From Hymenobacter lucidus (GTDB lineage Bacteria > Bacteroidota > Bacteroidia > Cytophagales > Hymenobacteraceae), in the NCBI RefSeq assembly GCF_020447265.1, contig NZ_JAJADR010000002.1, forward strand, positions 992,001 to 1,056,000: DNA of 64,000 bases. The letters are read 5' to 3'. Shown here piece by piece: positions 29,868-40,400 of the stretch; the first letter of the stretch is position 1, and the number at the start of each line of letters is the position of its first letter. The notes under the pieces are model-generated. The model saw only the letters and a program-made list of their open reading frames with translations. It did no database searches and was not told the origin of the DNA. The position numbers and the translations under genes were made by a program.

Positions 29868-30860
29868 ATGAGAATACCTCTACTTCTGTTGCTGGCCCTT
29901 CCACTGTCGGCCGCGGCCCAAATGAATGGCTCCAGCTATGGCAATGCCCAGTACAATATGTCGCGGCAGCAGGCCCAGATGTCCAACGATTTTCAGCGGA
30001 GGACGATGGAGCGGTCCATGTCGCGCATGAATTCCTCGGCGGCTTCCCGCGCGCAGCTGGCGGAGTGGAAAGCACAACGAGAGAAACGGGTAGCCAAGCA
30101 GCAGGAGGCCGAGCTGAAAGCCACTGCTGAGTTGGCTCGTCTCGCCCGGCGCCAGGACAGTCTGCGGCTGGTGCACCCGGCCCCCAATGCCACCCAAACG
30201 GCCGCCCGCAAAAAGGCCGACGAGCAGGCGCTGGCGCAGCTGGCCACGAAAAATTACCGGGACGTATTTTTGCCCGGCCAGGTAATGACCGCCCAGGACG
30301 CCCGCTCGCTCCCAGAGCAAGGGATGCAGGACTGGCAGAACATCAGCAAAGAGCTACTCGACAACGAGTGGTGGAGCAAGCAGGAGCCCGCGCAGCTGCT
30401 AGAAAAAGTTACGGCCTACCGCGCCACCCTTACCTCGCTCACCACTGCCCTACTGGGCTTCGATCCGGCCACGGCCCCGAAAGCCGAGCGTATGCCCTCG
30501 ACGGCGGCCCTGGAAGCCATGAGCGCCAAAGGCACCTTCGACCAGCAGGTAGCCGCGCAGTTTCTGCAGGACGCCGCGCGGGTTGAAAAAGTATCGGCCA
30601 GTCAGAAGCTGGTCAGCGCCCTCAACGACTTTAACCGCGAGGTAGCCAAGGCGGCGGCCCGCCCCGAGACGCAGCAGAATCCGCAGAAGCTGCGCAGTAC
30701 CGTGAAATCCGGCCTGAACGACGTAAACAAAGAGATGATCCGCTACGAGGCGGTAATGGGGCAGTCGATGACGCTCGATTACGCGCAGGCAACCATTGCA
30801 AAATATGCAACTGCGGTGCTGTCCAAAAGTGGCAAAAATGCCAAGAAGCGGGCAAGCTAG
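29868..30860 (+). CDS. Secreted coiled-coil protein of unknown function
   Basis: 330 residues. A Sec signal peptide MRIPLLLLLALPLSAAAQ is followed by a Met/Gln/Ser-rich segment (YNMSRQQAQMSNDFQRR), a charged helical region rich in Ala, Lys and Glu (about 75-150) likely forming a coiled coil, and a further helical domain. I recognise no family. The basic C-terminus ends KSGKNAKKRAS. The start at 29868 is set by the signal peptide; the frame is open further upstream. It is predicted to be periplasmic, and the neighbours give no functional clue. Confidence 0.75.
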   Translation: MRIPLLLLLALPLSAAAQMNGSSYGNAQYNMSRQQAQMSNDFQRRTMERSMSRMNSSAASRAQLAEWKAQREKRVAKQQEAELKATAELARLARRQDSLRLVHPAPNATQTAARKKADEQALAQLATKNYRDVFLPGQVMTAQDARSLPEQGMQDWQNISKELLDNEWWSKQEPAQLLEKVTAYRATLTSLTTALLGFDPATAPKAERMPSTAALEAMSAKGTFDQQVAAQFLQDAARVEKVSASQKLVSALNDFNREVAKAAARPETQQNPQKLRSTVKSGLNDVNKEMIRYEAVMGQSMTLDYAQATIAKYATAVLSKSGKNAKKRAS

Positions 30861-30930
30861 CCGGTTTGGCCTCCTGCCCGGAACGCCTACAGTAATGGTG
30901 CGCCAACTACACTTTCACCCGCAATAAACC

Positions 30931-30968
30931 AGAAGCCCCCGCCGCTCCCGCCGCTGGGGCTTCTTTTT
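30931..30968 (+). terminator. Terminator after the secreted coiled-coil gene
   Basis: AGAAGCCCC pairs with GGGGCTTCT across a GC-rich loop, followed by TTTT. Confidence 0.75.
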
Positions 30969-31073
30969 GCCCCTCAGCTTAAAACGGCCGTTTTACCCTT
31001 GCTTTACTTTACCCCATAGCGGCCACGCCCGGATTTTCTGCCGACCTTTGCGGCCGTACCGTGTTTGCCCTGA

Positions 31074-32267
31074 ATGCTGCCCACCAAAACCAAGGTGTAC
31101 ACTGCCGGTTTCTGGCTGATGTGCCTGTCGTCGTTTCTGTTTTTCATGAGCTTCAACATGCTCCTGCCCGAGCTGCCCGACTTTCTGACGCGGCTGGGCG
31201 GGGCCGAGTACAAAGGCTTCATCATTGCGCTGTTTACCCTCACGGCGGGCCTTTCGCGGCCTTTCAGCGGCAAGCTGGCCGATACCGTGGGGCGCATTCC
31301 GGTGATGGTGTTCGGCTCGTTGGTGTGCTTTGTGTGCGGCTTCTTTTACCCCTGGGTAACTACCGTGGTGGGCTTTATGGGGCTGCGGCTGCTGCACGGC
31401 TTCAGCACAGGCTTCAAGCCTACCGGCACGGCCGCCTTTATTGCCGATATCATTCCCTACGAGCGACGGGGCGAGGCCATGGGCCTGCTGGGCGTGGCCG
31501 GCTCCCTGGGCATGGCCGCCGGGCCGGCGCTAGGGCCGCAGATTACGGCCGCTACCTCACTCGACACGCTGTTTTACTGCTCCTCCGGCCTAGCTTTGCT
31601 GAGTTTAGCAGTACAGGGCACCATGACCGAAACCCTGCCCGCCGAGCAGCGGCAGCGTTTTAGCTGGAGCCTGCTACGCCTCAACTGGCACGAGATTCTG
31701 GAACCCCAGGTGCTGGCCCCAGCCCTCGTGACGCTGCTGTGTCTGTTCCCGTTCGGGGCCATTCTAACCATCGTGCCCGACCAAAGCCGGGTACTGGGCC
31801 TCAAAGCTGCCGACAAAGGCCTGTTCTACACCTGCTACACGCTGGCCTCGTTGGTGGTGCGCCTAGTGGCCGGCCGCGCCTCCGACAAGTACGGCCGCCT
31901 GCCGGTGCTGCGCGTATCGACGGTGATGATGGTGGTAGCCCTGGTCCTGCTCACGCTCGTGGAGCACTCGGTACCGCTGTTTCTGGGCGCGGCTATGCTG
32001 TTTGGGCTGGCTACCGGCCTCAATTCGCCCACGCTCTACGCCTGGACCGTGGACCTAAGCCACCCGGCGCGGCGGGGCCGGGCCGTGGCTACCATGTACA
32101 TTGCCCTCGAAGTTGGTATTGGGCTGGGCGCGCTGCTGGCCGGCTGGGTGTATAGCAACATCGACGGCCGCCTGCCCTACGTACACGCCATGAGCGTGGG
32201 CTGCACGCTGCTGGCGCTGATTTATCTGCTGTGGGGCGTGAAAAAGCAGCCGGCCGCGGGAGCCTGA
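31074..32267 (+). CDS. MFS transporter
   Basis: 397 residues with about 12 hydrophobic membrane segments. The loop between helices 2 and 3 carries the family motif as GKLADTVGRIPVMVFG, and an equivalent GRASDKYGRLPVLR occurs in the second half. It is a secondary transporter of the inner membrane, most like drug/sugar exporters of the family; the substrate is unknown. A weak promoter match (GACCTTTGC at about 31043) lies upstream. Monocistronic. Confidence 0.9.
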   Translation: MLPTKTKVYTAGFWLMCLSSFLFFMSFNMLLPELPDFLTRLGGAEYKGFIIALFTLTAGLSRPFSGKLADTVGRIPVMVFGSLVCFVCGFFYPWVTTVVGFMGLRLLHGFSTGFKPTGTAAFIADIIPYERRGEAMGLLGVAGSLGMAAGPALGPQITAATSLDTLFYCSSGLALLSLAVQGTMTETLPAEQRQRFSWSLLRLNWHEILEPQVLAPALVTLLCLFPFGAILTIVPDQSRVLGLKAADKGLFYTCYTLASLVVRLVAGRASDKYGRLPVLRVSTVMMVVALVLLTLVEHSVPLFLGAAMLFGLATGLNSPTLYAWTVDLSHPARRGRAVATMYIALEVGIGLGALLAGWVYSNIDGRLPYVHAMSVGCTLLALIYLLWGVKKQPAAGA

Positions 32268-32582
32268 CAGCCTGGTGGGCATGGCACCCCGCCCCGCTGG
32301 GCTTATCATCCCGATTGGCCACTGTGTGCCGGAATTGTACAGCACCGCGGCGCACCAGGCTTTACCAAGACCGAAGGCCCAAACTCGTGTGTGAGGTTAT
32401 AAGGCTGACAGCATGAAAAACGGATGAAGTTTGTAGTGCCGTTGAAATTTCTCACCTTTATATTACAACTTATCCGCCCCTTCTCTTTCGCCTCTATCTA
32501 CTGTTCAATTCCACTGCTTTCGTGCTACCAGGGCCGAAGCTGCTGATCCTGTTACTTCTCTCTTTCATTACATTTTTCCTGT
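32268..32582. other. Intergenic region upstream of the DUF3857 pair
   Basis: About 315 bases, the second half AT-rich. No gene is supported. It presumably holds the promoter of the two-gene unit at 32583, but no exact TAnnTTTG match was found. Confidence 0.45.
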
Positions 32583-34634
32583 ATGATTACAATTTTACTG
32601 CGCCGGGTTGCGGCGGCGGTTACACTTGGCGTGTGTGCTGCCCTGCCCGCTTTGGGTCAGGCCGACCCCATTAAGTTCGGCAAGATTGATGAGCGCGACC
32701 TGACCGGGGCCAACTTCGTGGCCGACAGTGCCGCCGAAGCGGTTATCCTCTGCGACTTTGGCCGCTCGCGCTTCGAGGTGGGTGAAAGCGGCATGAAAAT
32801 CGTGTTTGAGCGGGTAACGCGCATTAAAATTCTGAAAAAGTCGGGCTACGACTGGGCTACCGTGCAGGTACCGCTCTACAAGAAGAACTCGGACGCGGAA
32901 AAGCTTACCAGCCTGCGCGGCTACACCTACAACCTGGTCAACAACCAGGTGGTGAAGGATAAGCTGGAAACGTCGGCCGTGTTTACGGAGCAGGCCTCGG
33001 AAAATACGCTGATCCGCAAGTTTACCCTGCCCAACGTACGGGAGGGTTCGGTGCTGGAGTACTCCTATACTATTACGTCCGATTTCGTCTTTAACTTTCA
33101 GGACTGGCAGTTCCAGAATGCCATTCCCACCCGCTGGAGCGAGTACCGGGCCGCCATTCCCGAATACCTGGACTACAAGATGGTGATGCAGGGCTACGAG
33201 CCCCTGGCCGTGCAGGAGCGCGACGAAACCACTGGCCAGTACACCATCCGCTGGGGTCGTACTCAGGCCACGCAGGTAAACCAGGAGGCGCATTCGGCAG
33301 GCTCTACGGCCATTACGGCCCGGGTAACCAACCACCGCTGGGCCATGAAAGACGTACCCGGCCTGCGCTCGGAGCCGTTTATGACCACCGTCCGCGACTA
33401 TGTTTCCCGCATCGACTTTGAGCTGGCCGGCACCAAATGGCCCGACGAGCCTTACAAGAACGTGCTCAACTCCTGGGAGAAAATCAACGACATTCTGCTC
33501 AACGATGACGACTTCGGGGTGCAGCTCAAGCGCGGTGGCTTCTTAAAAGAGCAAACCACAGCCCTGGTAGCCAAATACCCCGACGTGCCGCAGCGCATTG
33601 CCGCCGTGCACGATCTGGTCCGCAAATCGGTGAAGTACAACGGCACCGACCGCTACTACGCCAGTGGTCCGCTGCGCCGCGCCTACGACCAGCACAGCGG
33701 CTCGGCCGGCGACGTGAACCTGCTGCTGATTGCGCTGCTGCGCGACGCCGGTATTCCGGCCAACCCCGTGCTGCTGAGCACCCGCGACCATGGCATGATC
33801 AACGAGAACTTCCCTTTGATCAGCAAGTTCAACTACGTGGTGGCCCACATAGCCCTACCTGACGACAAGGAAATGCTGGTAGATGCCACCGAGCAGCTCA
33901 TCCCCTGCGGCATGCTGCCCGAGCGCTGCCTGAGCGGCGCCGGCCGGCTTATTCTGCCGGATGCGGGCCAGTCGCGCTGGGTAAATCTGCAGCCTTCGCA
34001 GCGCTTTCTGGAGTACCGCCAGATTCAGCTCGTGCTGGATGACAAAGGCGGCTACACGGGCAAAATTCACCAGGAGCACGGCGGCTACGCAGCCTTGCAA
34101 AGCCGGGAAAAGCTGCAAAAGAATGGAGAAAAGAAGTTTGTGGAGGAAATCGTAAGTAGCCACGAAGGCTGGTCTATCCCCAAATTTGCCTTCAAGGAGC
34201 GGGAGGTGCTGACCAAGCCGCTGGCCCTCGACTACGAGTTTTCTTCGCCGGGTGCCGATACGCCGGTGGGCACGATTTACTTTAGCCCCATGCGGCAGTT
34301 TAGCGGCGACAAGAATCCGTTTCGCCACGAGGAACGGCGCTTTCCGGTCGATTTCGGCGCTCAAACCGACGAAACCGTGATGATGACTATCACGCTGCCG
34401 GCCGGCTACCAGGCCGAGGAGCTGCCCAAGCCTGCCATCGTGGACTTGCCCGACAACGGGGGCCGCTTTTCCTACACCGTCGTCGACAACGGCCAGGGTA
34501 CGCTGCAGATAGCCAGCCGCATGAGTCTGCGCAAGCCGATTTATATGGCCGAGGAATATGCCTACCTGCGCGAGTTCTACAACCGGATGCTGGCCAAGCA
34601 GGCTGAGCAAATCGTTCTGAAAAAGAAATCATGA
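32583..34634 (+). CDS. DUF3857/transglutaminase-like secreted protein lacking catalytic residues
   Basis: 683 residues. A signal peptide ends near LPALGQA. Residues about 50-290 form a DUF3857 beta domain (MKIVFERVTRIKIL, VREGSVLEYSYTI), residues 330-450 a transglutaminase-like fold, and a beta-rich C-terminal domain follows. Where active relatives have GDCK, this protein has SGSAGDVNLL, with Val378 replacing the nucleophile Cys. Where they have FNH it has FNY (Tyr418). It is therefore probably not an enzyme. The stop overlaps the start of the next gene in ATGA, so the two are translationally coupled. The role is unknown; a periplasmic or surface scaffold is an inference. Confidence 0.85.
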   Translation: MITILLRRVAAAVTLGVCAALPALGQADPIKFGKIDERDLTGANFVADSAAEAVILCDFGRSRFEVGESGMKIVFERVTRIKILKKSGYDWATVQVPLYKKNSDAEKLTSLRGYTYNLVNNQVVKDKLETSAVFTEQASENTLIRKFTLPNVREGSVLEYSYTITSDFVFNFQDWQFQNAIPTRWSEYRAAIPEYLDYKMVMQGYEPLAVQERDETTGQYTIRWGRTQATQVNQEAHSAGSTAITARVTNHRWAMKDVPGLRSEPFMTTVRDYVSRIDFELAGTKWPDEPYKNVLNSWEKINDILLNDDDFGVQLKRGGFLKEQTTALVAKYPDVPQRIAAVHDLVRKSVKYNGTDRYYASGPLRRAYDQHSGSAGDVNLLLIALLRDAGIPANPVLLSTRDHGMINENFPLISKFNYVVAHIALPDDKEMLVDATEQLIPCGMLPERCLSGAGRLILPDAGQSRWVNLQPSQRFLEYRQIQLVLDDKGGYTGKIHQEHGGYAALQSREKLQKNGEKKFVEEIVSSHEGWSIPKFAFKEREVLTKPLALDYEFSSPGADTPVGTIYFSPMRQFSGDKNPFRHEERRFPVDFGAQTDETVMMTITLPAGYQAEELPKPAIVDLPDNGGRFSYTVVDNGQGTLQIASRMSLRKPIYMAEEYAYLREFYNRMLAKQAEQIVLKKKS

Positions 34635-36577
34635 GCCGGCCCTTATTAACAGTGGCAGCGGTATTGCTGGTCCAGAGTGGAATTGTATCGGCGGCCACGG
34701 CGGGCGCGGTTCCTCACTATGCGGTAGCCGACCTGCCGGCGGCCCTGCGCGAAAACGCCCACGCCGTGGTGCGTTACGAAGAGCAGACGCTGGTGGTAAA
34801 ATCGGTGAGCCGCACGGTGGAAACCAACCGCCACGCCGTGACGATACTGGATGAGGCCGGGGCCGACTGGGCTACACAGCTGGTATACTACGACCAGCTG
34901 AACACGGTGAGCTACCTGCGCGGCACCGTGTACGATGCCGCCGGCAAAGTCATCCGGCAGCTGCGGGCGGCCGACGTGCGCGACTTCAGCCTTTCCGACG
35001 GCTTCAGCCTGGCCAGTGACGGCCGGGGCCGCGCAGCCGATATGCGCCAGGCCAACTACCCGTACACGGTAGAATATGAGTACGAAGTTGTTTCCACTAA
35101 CCCGCTGTTTTACTCGTCGTGGTATGCGCAGCCCAAAGAGCAACTGGCGGTTGAGAAATCGACTTTTCGGGTAGTAACCCCTACAAATCTTCCCCTACGC
35201 TACAAGGAGCAGCATTTGCCAAGCGGTGCTTCGGTAGTGCATACTGCCGAAGGCGGCATGGAAATATACGAATGGCAGGTGCAGAATCTGGCTGCAGTGG
35301 AGGAAGAGCACGATGCCCCCCCGGTTGCCGAACTGACGCCGGCAGTATTTACCGCGCCCACTGAGTTTGAGGTGCAGGGCCACCACGGCACGCTCAACTC
35401 CTGGCAAACGCTGGGCCAGTGGAACTACGACCTGAATGCGGGCCGCGACGAACTACCCGCTGCTATGAAGGCCCGGATTGCCAGCCTGGTGCAGGGCGAA
35501 ACCGATGAGCGGGCCCGCATCCGCAAGGTATACGAGTTTCTGCAGGCCAACACGCGCTACATCTCCATCCAGCTGGGTATCGGCGGCTGGCAAACGTTTC
35601 CGGCTTCCTCAGTAGCAGCCAATGGCTACGGCGACTGTAAAGCCCTGACCAACTACTGCAAAGCCCTGCTGCAAGCCGCCGATGTGAAAGCCTATTGCGC
35701 CCTGGTGCGGGCCGACGAGCCCGATATCCGCACCGATTTTCCCAGCAGCCAGTTCAACCACGTCATTCTGTGCGTGCCCCTGACCAAAGCCGCCAAGGCC
35801 GACACTGTGTGGCTGGAATGCACCAGCCAGACCAACCAGTTCAACTACATGGGCAGCTTTACCGGCAACCGGCACGCGCTACTGCTCACGCCGGCCGGTG
35901 GCAAGCTGGTGCGCACGCCCCGCTACGGCGTGGCCGAAAACCGGCGCGAGCGGCGGGCTGACGTGTACCTCGATGCCCAGGGCAATGCCACTGCCACCGT
36001 TCGTACGCTGCGCACGGGGCTGGAGCAGGACAATTTTAACGCCCTGTTTCACAGCCTGGCCCCGGCCGAGCAGAAAAAGCGCGTGGCCGATATTCTGCCG
36101 CTGGCTAATTTCAGCATCACCAAGTTCAGCCTGGCACCCGGCGCGCCCACGGGCTTGCCCACGATGGTCGAAAACCTGGGTTTGGCCCTGCCCAACTTCG
36201 CTCCTCCGAGCGGGCGGCGGGTTTTCCTGTCGGCCAACCTGCTCAGCCGCTGGTCGTCGCTGCCAGCCGCGGTGGGTGAGCGGCAAGCCGATATCTGGCT
36301 CGACAACGCCTTTACTCATTCCGATACCATCCGCATCCACGTGCCGGCCGGCATGAAGCCAGAGAGTCTGCCGGCGCCGGTGAAGCTGACCACAGCGTTT
36401 GGCACCTATTCCAGCCAGGTGCTGGCCCTGCCCGACGGCACGCTGCAATACGTGCGGCAGCTGCGTATGCCTCTCACCCACTTTTCGCGCACGGAGTATG
36501 CGGCCTACGTCGAGTTTCGACGCAAAATCAGCGCAGCCGACAAAGCGCCGGTGGTATTCGTCAAAACGGATTCCTAA
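34631..36577 (+). CDS. DUF3857/transglutaminase-like secreted protein with intact catalytic residues
   Basis: 648 residues. Signal peptide to about residue 25, then DUF3857 (SVSRTVETNRHAVTILDEAG, YPYTVEYEYEV), then a transglutaminase-like domain with NGYGDCKALTNY (Cys336), FNHVIL (His377) and VWLECTS (Glu396 at the acidic position), then a beta-rich C-terminus. Cys and His are kept, unlike in the preceding paralogue, so this partner may be a protease or transferase acting on peptides outside the cytoplasm. It begins 4 bases before the end of the upstream gene (ATGA overlap). A terminator follows at 36604. Confidence 0.87.
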   Translation: MSRPLLTVAAVLLVQSGIVSAATAGAVPHYAVADLPAALRENAHAVVRYEEQTLVVKSVSRTVETNRHAVTILDEAGADWATQLVYYDQLNTVSYLRGTVYDAAGKVIRQLRAADVRDFSLSDGFSLASDGRGRAADMRQANYPYTVEYEYEVVSTNPLFYSSWYAQPKEQLAVEKSTFRVVTPTNLPLRYKEQHLPSGASVVHTAEGGMEIYEWQVQNLAAVEEEHDAPPVAELTPAVFTAPTEFEVQGHHGTLNSWQTLGQWNYDLNAGRDELPAAMKARIASLVQGETDERARIRKVYEFLQANTRYISIQLGIGGWQTFPASSVAANGYGDCKALTNYCKALLQAADVKAYCALVRADEPDIRTDFPSSQFNHVILCVPLTKAAKADTVWLECTSQTNQFNYMGSFTGNRHALLLTPAGGKLVRTPRYGVAENRRERRADVYLDAQGNATATVRTLRTGLEQDNFNALFHSLAPAEQKKRVADILPLANFSITKFSLAPGAPTGLPTMVENLGLALPNFAPPSGRRVFLSANLLSRWSSLPAAVGERQADIWLDNAFTHSDTIRIHVPAGMKPESLPAPVKLTTAFGTYSSQVLALPDGTLQYVRQLRMPLTHFSRTEYAAYVEFRRKISAADKAPVVFVKTDS

Positions 36578-36603
36578 GCTTAAAAACAGGCTTCCAACTC
36601 GTG

Positions 36604-36639
36604 AAAAGACCGGCTGGTGTAGCACCCAGCCGGTCTTTT
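36604..36639 (+). terminator. Terminator after the DUF3857 pair
   Basis: AAAAGACCGGCTGG (36604-36617) pairs with CCAGCCGGTCTTTT (36626-36639) around an 8-base loop. Confidence 0.88.
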
Positions 36640-36759
36640 GTTATTCACCTAACCGGGTGCGCAGCCCCAACTGGCAAGAAATGCGTAATTCGGCAGGGTT
36701 CTGGCGTATTGCAGTCCGGGTTCGTCGTTTTGGCCAGCTCCCCTCTACTTTCCCAGCCT

Positions 36760-37323
36760 ATGCTTTCCGCTCTCAGCCTCGCTCTTGCTACCGCAGCACT
36801 GCTTGGAACTTCGCCCGCTGCTACTCCCCTGCCGCTGGCTGCCGCTGTCGTTCAGAAGCCGGTGCCTGCTCCCTTGTGGCAACCCCTCACCGCTACCCAG
36901 GCCCGGCGCCTGGGCCTGCCCCGGCTACGCCCCCAGCAGTACCAGACGGTGCGCCTGAATCTGGCGCAACTCAGGCAAGTGTTGGCTACTGTGCCGGCCG
37001 GTCCAGCGGGTCCGGTGTTGCAACTGCCCCTGCCCGACGGCACCCTGGCCCAGTACCAATTGCGCACGACTCAGGTAATGGCTCCGGAACTGGCGGCGCG
37101 CTATCCGGAGCTGCAAACCTACGCGGGACAGGAAGTAGGCCGGCCGGCCAATAGCGTGCGCCTGGAATTTACGCCCACCGGCCTGCGCGCCATGCTGATT
37201 CGTAACGGCCGCACGCTCTTTATTGAGCCCTACCGCCTCCACGATACCCAGCATTACATCTGCTTCGATAAAGTCAGCCTGCCCGCCGGCAGCAAGGCGG
37301 GATTTGAAACTTCGGCCAAATAA
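36760..37323 (+). CDS. Propeptide-only paralogue of the adjacent zinc metalloprotease
   Basis: 187 residues from the ATG at 36760. An Ala/Leu-rich possible signal peptide (MLSALSLALATAALLG) is followed by a domain aligning with residues about 55-180 of the protease encoded next: LPLPDGTLAQYQLRTTQVM against LPLPDGTSQRFRVVEVPVM, then ELAARYPELQTYAGQ against ALAARYPSIKTYEGQ, and RTLFIEPY against KTIYIDPA. The catalytic domain, accessory domains and sorting tail are absent: the frame stops 16 residues after the propeptide homology. Its function is not known. It could be a truncated duplicate or a stand-alone inhibitor or folding helper. It sits 123 bases before the protease gene, on the same strand. 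Confidence 0.75.
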   Translation: MLSALSLALATAALLGTSPAATPLPLAAAVVQKPVPAPLWQPLTATQARRLGLPRLRPQQYQTVRLNLAQLRQVLATVPAGPAGPVLQLPLPDGTLAQYQLRTTQVMAPELAARYPELQTYAGQEVGRPANSVRLEFTPTGLRAMLIRNGRTLFIEPYRLHDTQHYICFDKVSLPAGSKAGFETSAK

Positions 37324-37446
37324 GCCATCCATTAGCCAGAGAGGCAGGAAATACGGGATTCGACAGCAACGTACTAGGCAAAAGCCCTATATTAGAGGCC
37401 TACAACCTGGTACTGACCTTTCTTCATTTTTTCCTGATTCTACTTT

Positions 37447-40400
37447 ATGGCTTCAACTTTTACGAACTCGTGGCGCACGTGGCGGCCCGCCCTGTTGGGT
37501 GGTTTGCTGCTGGCGGCGGTGGGCGCTCCGCATCAGGCGGCCGCTCAGCGCGTCCTCTGGGCCGACGATACGCAAGTGCCCGGCGCGGCCCGGCAAACGA
37601 CGGATGCTCTGCGCCAGTTCCGTCCGGTTTCCTTTCAGCTCGATGCTGTGCGCGACGTGCTCCGGCAGGCTCCGGCCGAAAAGGGTGCCGGTGCCCGCAA
37701 CTCTACCACAGTTATTTCACTGCCGCTGCCCGATGGCACCTCCCAGCGCTTCCGCGTCGTGGAGGTTCCGGTAATGGAGGCTGCATTGGCCGCCCGCTAT
37801 CCTTCAATTAAGACCTACGAGGGCCAGGGTATCGATGATCCGTCGGCTACGGCGCGGCTGGATGTGTCGCCTGCTGGTTTCCACGGTATGATTCTGGGCA
37901 GCCACGGCAAAACGATTTATATCGACCCGGCCGCCCAGGGCGACAATGTGCACCACCTGGTATTCGACCGGCAGGCCATGAACCAGGCCGCGCTGGGCGC
38001 GGTATGCCTCACTACCGATGAGCCGGCAACAGCGAATATGCCGCAGCCAACGGCGTTTCAGCGCCAGGCCAACGGCACGACGCTGCGGACCTACCGCCTG
38101 GCTATGGCCTGCACCGGCGAATACGCAGCCACCAAAGGCGGTACCAAAGCCGGAGCCCTGGCGGGTATCGTTACGTCGGTAAACCGCGTGAGCGGCGTGT
38201 ATGAGCAGGAACTGGCCGTGCGGCTGGTACTGGTAGCCAACACCGATCAACTGATTTTCCTCGACCCAGCCACCGACCCGTACACGAACGATGAAGGGTC
38301 TATCATGTTGAACGAAAACCAGACTACGGTCACGTCCATCATTGGTAGCGCCAACTACGATATTGGCCACGTATTCAGCACCGGTGGCGGCGGTATTGCT
38401 CAGAAACCGTCGGTGTGCCTAGCGGGCAAAGCACGCGGCGTAACCGGCCTGCCCAACCCAGTGGGCGACGCCTTCGATATCGACTTCGTAGCGCATGAAA
38501 TAGGTCACCAGTTTGGCGGCGACCATACTTTCAATAGCAGCAGTGGCAACTGCGCCGGCACCACCCGGGCCGGGGTATCGGCTTACGAGCCAGGTAGCGG
38601 CACCACTATTATGGCCTATGCCGGCATCTGTGCCCCGCAGAACTTGGCGCGCAACAGTGAGCCATATTTCCACTCCCGTAGCTTCGACCAAATCGTGTCG
38701 CACATCACGGGCGCGGGCAACTGCGGTGTAAATACGCCGACCAACAACATCCCGCCGGTGGTAAATGCCGGGGTCAACTACCGGATTCCGGTCAGAACGC
38801 CCTTCACACTTACCGGCTCGGCTACGGATGCCAACAGCGACCCGCTGACGTATTCTTGGGAACAGTACAACCTGGGCCCGGCCGGCGACCCGACGCAGCC
38901 CGTCGATGACGCCCCGATCTTCCGGTTCTTCACGCCGACTTCTTCGCCTTCGCGCACGTTCCCCAAAATCTATAACCTGATTACCAACACCGATACCATC
39001 GGGGAGCAGCTGCCAACGTACGGTCGGCGCCTGATTTTCCGCTTGGTAGCCCGCGACAACCGCGTGGGCGGTGGTGGCGTCGACTACGACTCCATGCACG
39101 TAGTAGTGGTAGCCACGGCCGGGCCTTTCGTGGTAACGAGCCCCAACACCAACTCGCCGGTGCCCACACGGTGGCTGGCTGGTGCCCCGCAGCAGGTAAG
39201 CTGGGATGTAGCCAACACTACAGCAGCGCCCATCAGCGCAGCCAATGTAGATATCCTGCTTTCGACCGACGGCGGCAAGACTTTCCCGACGGTATTGCTG
39301 GCCAATACGCCCAACGACGGCAACCAGCAAGTAACTGTGCCGGCCAGCGTGGGTAATTCAGCCACGGCCCGCATCAAAGTGCAGGCTTCGGGCAACATCT
39401 TCTTTGATATCTCGAACAACAACTTCACCATTGAAGTACCCACGGCCCCAACCTTCTTCCTGACGCCTACCACGGCTTCGGGCGAAACGCCGGCCATCTG
39501 CCCCGGCACCTCGACTACCGTAAGCGTAGCCGTTGGGCAGCTGCAGGGCTTTACCGGAACGGTGGCTCTGACGGCCTCTAACCTGCCCACGGGCATGACC
39601 GTGACATATGCCAACCCGAGTGTAGCAGTGGGCGGCTCTACTCAGGCTACTATCTCGACCACTGCCGCTACGCCCTCCGGCACCTACGTTATCAACCTGG
39701 TAGGAACCAGTGGCAGCGTAACGCAGCAGCAGCAATTCCGGATTGTCATCAACCAGGCGGCTACGCAGGCAGCCAGCCCGATTGCACCAACTACAACTAC
39801 GGCGGCTACCCAGCGCCCCCGCTTCTCCTGGAATGCCGTACCCAATGCAACAGGCTACGAAATAGAGGTTGCTACCAATGCTACCTTCACCAGCCCCATC
39901 GTGGCCCTGACTGCCGTCACCGGCACCAGCTTCACGCCTAGCATTTCTCTGCAGCCTAACACGACCTACTACTGGCGCGTACGGGCTACCAGCCCCTGCG
40001 CCACTGCTCCCTTCTCGGCCGTTACCCAGTTCCGGACTGGTACCTCGGCTTGTCAGACGATTGTAGCCACGGAAGTGCCAAAGGCTATTCCAGCCGGCGG
40101 TGTGCGCACGGTAACGTCTGGTATCACCGTTGCCACTACTGATGTCGTATCGGATATTAAAATTCGGAATCTGGTGCTTACTCACCCCGACGTGAGTGAG
40201 TTGACGCTGACGCTGACCAACCCGCAGGGCCGTACTGCCACGCTGGTGGCTAATGCCTGCGCCGGTACCGCCAACATCGACTTGAACTTCGACGATGCGG
40301 CTGCAACGGCTGTTAGCTGCCCGCTCACCGGCGCTGCTACCGTACGTCCGGCTAGCTCGATGGCCGAGTTGCTCAACGGCGGCGCCAACGGCCGCTGGAC

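Noticed and set aside
36601..36759. Upstream extension of the propeptide-only gene
   Set aside because: It starts within the terminator stem of the preceding gene and gives no signal peptide; the ATG at 36760 does.
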